Under the pieces are notes generated by a model. It worked only from the letters and a program-made list of their open reading frames with translations. It was not told the DNA's origin and did no database searches. Shown here piece by piece: positions 6,414-10,896 of a DNA stretch of 10,896 bases (positions are counted from its first letter, which is position 1; each line of letters begins with the position of its first letter). A program made the position numbers and the translations under genes. This DNA is from Candidatus Mediterraneibacter colneyensis. GTDB lineage: Bacteria > Bacillota > Clostridia > Lachnospirales > Lachnospiraceae. The stretch is taken from assembly GCA_019114745.1 (NCBI GenBank), contig DXEY01000072.1, positions 1 through 10,896 on the forward strand, given 5' to 3'.

Positions 6414-7055
6414 TTAGAACATCGCTACAGTCAATACGATATTGAGAAGCCATCCTGCTGCAGCGATGCAGATTCCGATAATGCTGAGCACTTTTCCTGC
6501 TTTCGCCATTCCTGCCTTGCTGGAGCCCGATCCCATCCTCGCCTGGGTCATACCGATGATACCGAGGATAATTCCGATCAGCGGGATAAACAATCCGAAT
6601 GCAATACTGAGAATGCCAAGTACAAGTGCTGCCGTAGCCGCCCCTGTATTATCCACCGTTTTCACCGGAATCGGCTGTGGCGCCGGCTGTCCCTGAGGCG
6701 GAACATCCCCCGGAGCACTCTGTTCTCCCTGTGCCGGGATTTCCTGCTGGAGCGCGGTAAACAACTGTTCCAGACTGTTTTTATAAGGCTTCTTCATCGC
6801 GACGCCGACCACGCCGTCCAGATCCCATTCTCCGCCCGCCGTACCTTTCAGCCATGCCTCGAGATGGAATACGCCGCCCGCGTAAGACCATTTCAGATAT
6901 TTAAATCCCTCGATCATTGCATCGCCTGCGCGGTATGCCGGTTCGCCATTCCAGTCTGCCATGGAAAACTTGTTCTTCTGCAGATAATCATTGACGATGA
7001 ATGTCACGAAATCATCCGGTTTGTTGAGCACAATGTCTTTCACGTATCTTGCCAT
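6414..7055 (-). CDS. Membrane protein with uncharacterised N-terminal domain and DUF4190-like C-terminus
   Basis: A 213-residue protein. Residues 1 to about 105 form a soluble mixed domain rich in W, G and charged residues (for example GGVFHLEAWLKG, 60-71), which I do not recognise by name. Residues 105-135 are a Pro/Gln/Ala-rich linker. Residues about 141-170 are strongly hydrophobic with repeated L-G-I-L-S and I-I-L-G-I-I-G patterns, followed by a Gly/Ser/Lys-rich stretch and a second hydrophobic segment at 187-211. That 'LGILSI...GIILGIIG...KAGKVLSIIG' layout is typical of DUF4190-type domains. There is no signal peptide, so the soluble domain is probably cytoplasmic. The start is the ATG at 7055 with AAGGAGGG at 7063-7070; an in-frame GTG at 7073 overlaps that site and was not used. 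Function unknown. Confidence 0.8.
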   Translation of the reverse strand: MARYVKDIVLNKPDDFVTFIVNDYLQKNKFSMADWNGEPAYRAGDAMIEGFKYLKWSYAGGVFHLEAWLKGTAGGEWDLDGVVGVAMKKPYKNSLEQLFTALQQEIPAQGEQSAPGDVPPQGQPAPQPIPVKTVDNTGAATAALVLGILSIAFGLFIPLIGIILGIIGMTQARMGSGSSKAGMAKAGKVLSIIGICIAAAGWLLNIVLTVAMF

Positions 7056-7185
7056 AAGGTTGCCCTCCTTCACTTACGCCATGCCTGTGCATGGGTTATT
7101 CATTCCTATAGATTACCGTACCATGATTTTGTCAGGATTACAACTTATTTCTGGCGTGTCTTCCAAAAATACAAGAGCGCTGTTT
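7056..7185 (-). promoter_or_regulatory. Leader of the membrane-protein gene, with a hairpin just upstream of its ribosome site
   Basis: This 130-bp gap lies downstream of yaaA. A perfect dyad CCATGC-CTGT-GCATGG (7079-7094) sits eight bases upstream of the AAGGAGGG site. Weak promoter-like elements occur on the minus strand (CTGACA and TATAGG about 19 bases apart). No clear terminator follows yaaA, so read-through from the upstream operon is possible. Confidence 0.35.
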
Positions 7186-7941
7186 TCATTTTTTCAGGAA
7201 GATATATTCCCTGTCGCCTGAAAGTTTTTCCTCAAACTGATAGCCCAGTCTGTCGAAGCCTTTGATTCCGTCCGGCGTCTCCACATTGTGCTCTGCCAGA
7301 TAGCGCACCATCTCTCCTCTTGCCATCTTGGCGTATGTTCCTTTCTGCCTGACCCGCCCGTCTGTCAATTCTCCAAATACTATGGTCAGATAAATATCTT
7401 CCGGCGCCAGATATTTTTCCACGCACTTCGAGTACTCTTTTGACGCCAGGTTCACGATCAGTCTTCCGCCCTGTGCCTGCTCCTCTCCGCGTATGACCTC
7501 CCGGTACAGCTTATCGCCCCAGAAGCGGTACAGGTCTCCCGCATCGGAAGCCTTCGCCTGCATCTCCAGCCGGTAGGGCGACACACCGTCAAAGGGCCTA
7601 AGCACGCCGTAAAATCCGGACAGGATCCGCAGATGTTCCTGGATATAATCCGTCTGAGCGCCGCCAAATACAGCCGGAGCCATATACTGGTACTGGATCC
7701 CTTCATAGGCGATAACTGCCGGGGTAAGATTTCTTCCCAGATCCATCTCCTGCACTCTTTTATAATTCTGCTCTGCGATCTTTTCATTGCAGTTCCACAG
7801 CTCCTTTGCCTGTGCAAATGTAAGCTGTCTCAGCCAGGCAAGGAGCTCTTCTGTCTCCCTGAGAAAAACAGGCACGCTCCTGCATTCAAGCGTATCCGTA
7901 TCCACATTCATTTTCTTTGCTGGTGAAATAATGATCTTCAT
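7186..7941 (-). CDS. yaaA: Peroxide stress protein YaaA (UPF0246)
   Basis: A 251-residue protein of full family length. Family landmarks are clear: MKIIISPAKKMN at the N-terminus, the YEGIQYQ segment (79-85), LSGFYGVLRPFDGVSPYRLEM (107-127), NLASKEYSK (164-172), K-M-A-R-G-E-M-V-R-Y (205-214) and a C-terminal GYQFEEKLSGD segment (233-243). In E. coli, YaaA is induced by OxyR and lowers intracellular iron during peroxide stress, limiting Fenton damage to DNA and proteins. The fold contains a helix-hairpin-helix DNA-binding element and its biochemical activity is unsettled. The ATG overlaps the upstream metallophosphoesterase stop (ATGA), with AGAGGA as ribosome site, so translation is probably coupled. 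It is the last gene of the five-gene operon. Confidence 0.95.
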   Translation of the reverse strand: MKIIISPAKKMNVDTDTLECRSVPVFLRETEELLAWLRQLTFAQAKELWNCNEKIAEQNYKRVQEMDLGRNLTPAVIAYEGIQYQYMAPAVFGGAQTDYIQEHLRILSGFYGVLRPFDGVSPYRLEMQAKASDAGDLYRFWGDKLYREVIRGEEQAQGGRLIVNLASKEYSKCVEKYLAPEDIYLTIVFGELTDGRVRQKGTYAKMARGEMVRYLAEHNVETPDGIKGFDRLGYQFEEKLSGDREYIFLKK

Positions 7942-8633
7942 AGTATCCTCTCCGGTCTGAATCTGAGATAATCCGAGGAGACAAGGTGGTAGACGATGCC
8001 GTCCACCTCGCCGTGGAAGCTGTCCCCGTATCTCGCCTTTCCGTGACAGTGGGAATAAACGACATGCTCCGCGCCGTACTCTTCTGCCATCCTTGTAAAT
8101 CCGCTCGCCATCTCCCCGATACTGGTCGGCGGATAATGGAGGAACATGATAAACTTCCGGTATCCGGCAGACGACGCAGCCTCAAAGGACGCCCTCAGGC
8201 GCGCCAGCTCCCTGTCCCAGATCTTCTCAAAATGTTCATAAGTATCTTTTCCCTCATAGCAGTACCCTTTCGTCCCCACGAGGGCATAGTCTTCATACTG
8301 GTAAAAATTATTCTGCAGAAAATACAGCCTGTCCCGGTATGCTTCGTTGAGCCTTGCTGTTTTCTTCGCGTCCCAGAACATATCGTGGTTGCCCCTGAGA
8401 AGGATCTTCCTCCCGGGAAGCCGCTCGATGAAACCGAGATCCTCCCGGCATTCATCCATGTTCCTTCCCCACGAATGATCCCCCGTGATGACGGCAGTAT
8501 CTGTTTCTCTGATATATTTTTTCCAGTATTTTTCTATCTTTCTCACATGGTTCTTCCACTCGCTCCCGAAAACATCCATCGGTTTATTGACCGTAAAAGA
8601 AAGATGCAGATCTCCGATCGCAAAAAGTGCCAC
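7938..8633 (-). CDS. Calcineurin-like metallophosphoesterase (COG1768-type predicted phosphohydrolase)
   Basis: A 231-residue cytosolic enzyme with all dinuclear-metal motifs of the calcineurin-like family: D8-x-H10 (GDLH), D52 (GDHSWG), N82-H83 (GNHD), H166 (LHYPP) and H195-x-H197 (SHCHG). The length and the 'LHYPPTS' signature fit COG1768 predicted phosphohydrolases. The substrate is unknown; phosphomonoesters or phosphodiesters are both possible. The start chosen is GTG at 8633, because AAGGAGGG (8646-8639) stands five bases upstream and the protein then begins MALFAIGDLH, as family members do. An alternative GTG at 8654, overlapping the previous gene's stop, would add seven residues and has no ribosome site of its own. 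It sits 17 bp after the HAD gene and overlaps yaaA by four bases. Confidence 0.88.
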   Translation of the reverse strand: MALFAIGDLHLSFTVNKPMDVFGSEWKNHVRKIEKYWKKYIRETDTAVITGDHSWGRNMDECREDLGFIERLPGRKILLRGNHDMFWDAKKTARLNEAYRDRLYFLQNNFYQYEDYALVGTKGYCYEGKDTYEHFEKIWDRELARLRASFEAASSAGYRKFIMFLHYPPTSIGEMASGFTRMAEEYGAEHVVYSHCHGKARYGDSFHGEVDGIVYHLVSSDYLRFRPERIL

Positions 8634-8650
8634 AGGCTCCCTCCTTCCGC

Positions 8651-9508
8651 TCACTGCTGACAGTTCATTTCCAATATCTCCCCGATCCCCCGGGCGACGC
8701 CGTCCTCGTCGTTCGACGCCACGATCCGGTCAGCCGCCTCCCTGCACTCCGGGGAAGCATTCGCCACCGCAAATCCGATCCCCGCCATTCTGAGAAGCCC
8801 GATATCATTGTCAGCGTCGCCAAATGCCGCCAGCTCTTCCTTCTTCAGTCCGAGCATGCCGAGGAGGAACTCTGCACCCGCATCCTTTCCCGCGTCCCGG
8901 TGGGCGATCTCCAGCAACTGGCGGACAGAAGACGTAATATACACGTCCTCTGCCGAGCGCTCCAGTTCGCTCCACAGTTTTTGTTTCAGCTCACCGCTCC
9001 CTACTACAATGTCGATACAGTCAAGCTCTTCTCTGTGCTCTCTGATAAATCCTCTGATATCATCCACAGGCGTGCGCGTATTCTGAATATAGGAGATGGC
9101 ACGGGGCATGGCGCCAAATCTCACCGGGTCTTCAATATATTCTTTTGCGGCATAAGGTTTCCCGCCGATAAAGGTCTCGTAGGACACACGCTCTCCGTAA
9201 ACCTCTTCTATATGCCCGGTATACCGCAGGATATAATCCACAGACTCCGGCGTCAGCTTACACTGGCGCAGACATTTCCGCTCTCTCAGATCATAGACTG
9301 CCGCGCCGTTTGATGTGACCGCATACCGGATCCCGCGGATCGCTGTGATCTCTTCCGGAAGGGAATCCAGAGACCTTCCGCTTGCCACGACCACATGGAG
9401 CCCCGCCGCAGCCGCGCGCACGATCGCGCTTCGGTTCCCTTCGCTCAGACGCCCCCGGCTGTCCAGCACAGTCCCGTCCAGATCAAGGGCAATACATTTT
9501 ATCTTCAT
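8651..9508 (-). CDS. HAD-superfamily hydrolase, Cof subfamily (type IIB cap)
   Basis: A 285-residue phosphatase. Motif I is DLDGTVLDS with nucleophile D9 and acid/base D11. Motif II is S43 in A-S-G-R, motif III is K208 in D-A-G-K-D-A-G, and motif IV is G-D-A-D-N-D with D231 and D235. The long insert between motifs II and III (about 85-195) is the C2B cap typical of Cof/YidA-type sugar-phosphate and nucleotide-cofactor phosphatases. The substrate cannot be read from sequence. The ATG at 9508 overlaps the ATL stop codon (ATGA), and GAGGAG stands eight bases upstream within the preceding gene, so the two are probably translationally coupled. Confidence 0.93.
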   Translation of the reverse strand: MKIKCIALDLDGTVLDSRGRLSEGNRSAIVRAAAAGLHVVVASGRSLDSLPEEITAIRGIRYAVTSNGAAVYDLRERKCLRQCKLTPESVDYILRYTGHIEEVYGERVSYETFIGGKPYAAKEYIEDPVRFGAMPRAISYIQNTRTPVDDIRGFIREHREELDCIDIVVGSGELKQKLWSELERSAEDVYITSSVRQLLEIAHRDAGKDAGAEFLLGMLGLKKEELAAFGDADNDIGLLRMAGIGFAVANASPECREAADRIVASNDEDGVARGIGEILEMNCQQ

Positions 9509-9876
9509 ATTCCCAGCTCCTCAAACAACTCCCGGAACCGCAGGGCATCCTCCATCGTATTGTGCCAGCCGTCCTTCTTCAGATCCACCCGCCAGCCCAT
9601 CGGCGTGCGGACGGCATTTACGCCTTCCTTTTCCAGCAGTCTCTTCTGAAGATCCGCTGTCTCAAATGCCGCCGCCCCGCTCAGGATCCCCTTTGCATTC
9701 ACGATGCGGTGCGCCGGGACATCCTCTCCCAGCCTACCTTTATTCAGCGCATATCCGACCTGGCGCGCGTTTTTCGGTACACCGCACAGAAGGGCGATCT
9801 GCCCGTATGTAGCCGCTTTCCCGCATGGGACAGCCTGACAGACGATGGCGGCGCGCCGGTAAAAATCATAACTCAT
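9505..9876 (-). CDS. Alkyltransferase-like (ATL) protein, MGMT DNA-binding domain without catalytic Cys
   Basis: A 123-residue protein matching the DNA-binding domain of O6-alkylguanine-DNA alkyltransferase: Y24 in T-Y-G-Q-I-A (nucleotide-flipping Tyr), R38 in A-R-Q-V-G-Y-A (arginine finger), and the active-site segment PAHRIVN at 54-60. In true transferases this segment is PCHR; here Ala replaces the methyl-accepting Cys, so it cannot repair by alkyl transfer. Known ATL proteins (S. pombe Atl1, E. coli YbaZ with PWHR, T. thermophilus TTHA1564) bind O6-alkylguanine, flip it out and channel it to nucleotide excision repair. The same role is inferred here. The C-terminal region (about 85-123), including W95 and W104, extends past the core. 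The start is the ATG at 9876 with AAGGAA upstream; it overlaps the preceding gene by 11 bp. An upstream TTG at 9903 lacks support. Confidence 0.9.
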   Translation of the reverse strand: MSYDFYRRAAIVCQAVPCGKAATYGQIALLCGVPKNARQVGYALNKGRLGEDVPAHRIVNAKGILSGAAAFETADLQKRLLEKEGVNAVRTPMGWRVDLKKDGWHNTMEDALRFRELFEELGI

Positions 9877-10444
9877 CAGACTCTTCCTTTGTGTTTTCCT
9901 CAATGTACGCTTTGGTGATCTTCATGATCTCCCTGAGATTTTCGAGATCCTTCTCCACATCTCCCGTCTCCATGGAATGGTCTGCCCCTTCCGTGACATA
10001 CATCGGAAATCCGCCTTTCTCACATCCCGCTTTGACAGCGTCATGGCTGACCCAGGAATCATTTGTCCCGGTAAATACGATACCCTGCTGCGTCATAAAC
10101 TGAAAAGACGCTTCCACCGGAGTGTAGTAGATGTTTCTCGTCCGGATGCCGTGCTTCCCCGCATAGGCGGACGACACCGCTGTTCCCACGCTCTTTGAGA
10201 TAAACAGCACGTCGTCCCAGGACGAAAAATCAACATCCTTTAAGATCTCTTCCGCCTGTTCCACCGCGCTGAAAAACGCCTGCTCCATCTTTTCCTTCGA
10301 GCCTTTCACTCCTTTTGGAAACTGCCCGTAAGGCACCTCCGTGATCTCATAACCGTTCTGACGCGCGAGTTTTTTGCTGTAGTAAAGGAGGGGCTTGTCC
10401 GTGTGGTAGCCGACTCCCGGGAAAATAACTGCGAGTTTTTTCAT
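9866..10444 (-). CDS. Small alpha/beta-hydrolase-fold protein
   Basis: A 192-residue cytosolic protein with a plausible serine-hydrolase layout. A first beta-strand and oxyanion-type loop (LAVIFPGVGYHTDK, 4-17) is followed by a nucleophile elbow S83-K-S85-V-G87 after a hydrophobic strand. An Asp in G-T-N-D (129) and a His in G-A-D-H (156) sit at the positions expected for the rest of the triad. The usual GxSxG begins with Ser here, a variation seen in some small hydrolases. I recognise no specific substrate. The ATG at 10444 has AGGAGG eight bases upstream. It is the first gene of the compact operon running to yaaA. A weak minus-strand promoter (TTGTGA, 17 bases, ATTAAT) lies in the 41-bp gap behind it. 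Confidence 0.75.
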   Translation of the reverse strand: MKKLAVIFPGVGYHTDKPLLYYSKKLARQNGYEITEVPYGQFPKGVKGSKEKMEQAFFSAVEQAEEILKDVDFSSWDDVLFISKSVGTAVSSAYAGKHGIRTRNIYYTPVEASFQFMTQQGIVFTGTNDSWVSHDAVKAGCEKGGFPMYVTEGADHSMETGDVEKDLENLREIMKITKAYIEENTKEESDEL

Positions 10445-10485
10445 CGGTGATGACCTCCTGAAATTAATTTAATATACTGCTTTTG

Positions 10486-10896
10486 TCACAAAAACGGCAC
10501 CATATACACCGGAAGATACACAATATCTTCCTCTGTTTTTAAATCCCCAGTGTGTACCACATACGCTGTGTGAAGCTGCTCATGAAATTTCTTTTTAAAT
10601 TTGTTCAGCGAATTCAATGTGTAATTATTCCCCGATTTCACTTCGATAGGAGATATATTATGCCGGCTTGTGATCTTGCTCTTTGTTGTCAGAAAATCAA
10701 TCTCCATGCGTGAATCCACATCTTCGCGGGATGAATTGGAGTAAAAATACAGGGCATGCCCGGACGCAGTCAACATCTGCGCAACAATATTCTCCAGCAG
10801 CATTCCTTTATTTACTTCCAATTTATTGAAAAGCAGCTTTCGATATATTTCTTCCGCGACCAGCCCATTTTCGTCAAAAGCATGACTGATCAGAAG
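10486..10896 (-). CDS. AAA-type ATP-binding protein, DUF4143 C-terminal part (runs off right edge)
   Basis: The reading frame stays open to the window edge, so the N-terminal ATPase domain (Walker A/B) lies outside. The visible 136 residues begin LLISHAFDENG and contain the segment L-E-V-N-K-G-M-L-L-E-N-I-V-A-Q. This is followed by Y-F-Y-S-N, then M-E-I-D-F-L, and I-E-V-K-S-G. That order is the DUF4143 pattern of widespread bacterial and archaeal ATPases, in which the D and E-x-K form a PD-(D/E)XK-like nuclease core. These proteins are common, often multicopy, and of uncertain function. The Met-like start near 10821 is an internal TTG codon, not a real start. The stop at 10486 is 41 bp from the next gene, and I see no terminator there. 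Confidence 0.88.
   Translation of the reverse strand, partial: LLISHAFDENGLVAEEIYRKLLFNKLEVNKGMLLENIVAQMLTASGHALYFYSNSSREDVDSRMEIDFLTTKSKITSRHNISPIEVKSGNNYTLNSLNKFKKKFHEQLHTAYVVHTGDLKTEEDIVYLPVYMVPFL

Noticed and set aside
6381..7265. Plus-strand 294-residue open frame over the membrane-protein gene
   Set aside because: It is rich in His, Cys and Arg, as antisense frames are, spans two minus-strand gene ends, and has no start signal.
10486..10821. DUF4143 fragment as a complete 111-residue gene
   Set aside because: The apparent start is an internal TTG. The frame continues without a stop to the window edge with family-like sequence, so this is the end of a longer protein.

Overview
The window looks like a stretch of low-to-moderate-GC Firmicutes chromosome, most likely a Lachnospiraceae-type gut Clostridium. 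This is inferred from gene content: an EndoQ-like PHP/UvrD fusion, an Rpn-family PD-(D/E)XK protein, a DUF4143 ATPase, a clostridial-style Mn/Fe superoxide dismutase, and AGGAGG ribosome sites with TTGACA/TATAAT promoters. Coding DNA is near 50% GC and the gaps are AT-rich. I see no rRNA, tRNA, CRISPR array, insertion sequence or prophage.

Left end (1-1146): two divergent dehydrogenase genes, the first codons of a medium-chain zinc-type alcohol dehydrogenase (minus) and a complete short-chain dehydrogenase of the mannitol/sorbose-reductase type (plus). They share a 189-bp gap whose two best promoters face each other, so the 5' leaders would overlap in antisense. A strong bidirectional hairpin terminator closes the unit. 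Next (1166-2372) is a solitary minus-strand Rpn-family recombination-promoting nuclease/putative transposase gene. Behind it is a 275-bp gap with two candidate tandem promoters and three dyad symmetries.

Centre (2373-6379): a 1074-residue minus-strand protein joins an Endonuclease-Q-like PHP nuclease, with its zinc finger, to a UvrD/PcrA-type helicase. It carries two sliding-clamp-binding-like motifs, one at the end of each half. It is divergent from a superoxide dismutase gene whose terminator hairpin includes its own stop codon.

Right part (6414-10896): a membrane protein with a DUF4190-like C-terminus, then a tightly packed minus-strand operon. In transcription order the operon holds a small alpha/beta hydrolase, an alkyltransferase-like (ATL) DNA-repair protein with Ala in place of the methyl-accepting Cys, a Cof-type HAD phosphatase, a metallophosphoesterase, and YaaA. 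Genes overlap by 4-11 bp or are 17 bp apart, which implies translational coupling. The C-terminal 136 residues of a DUF4143 ATPase run off the right edge.

The recurring theme from 2373 to 9876 is DNA-damage and oxidative-stress handling: deaminated-base cleavage plus unwinding, superoxide removal, iron restraint by YaaA, and alkyl-lesion recognition by ATL. The most interesting item is the EndoQ-helicase fusion with duplicated clamp motifs. The other genes are ordinary accessory or housekeeping genes.
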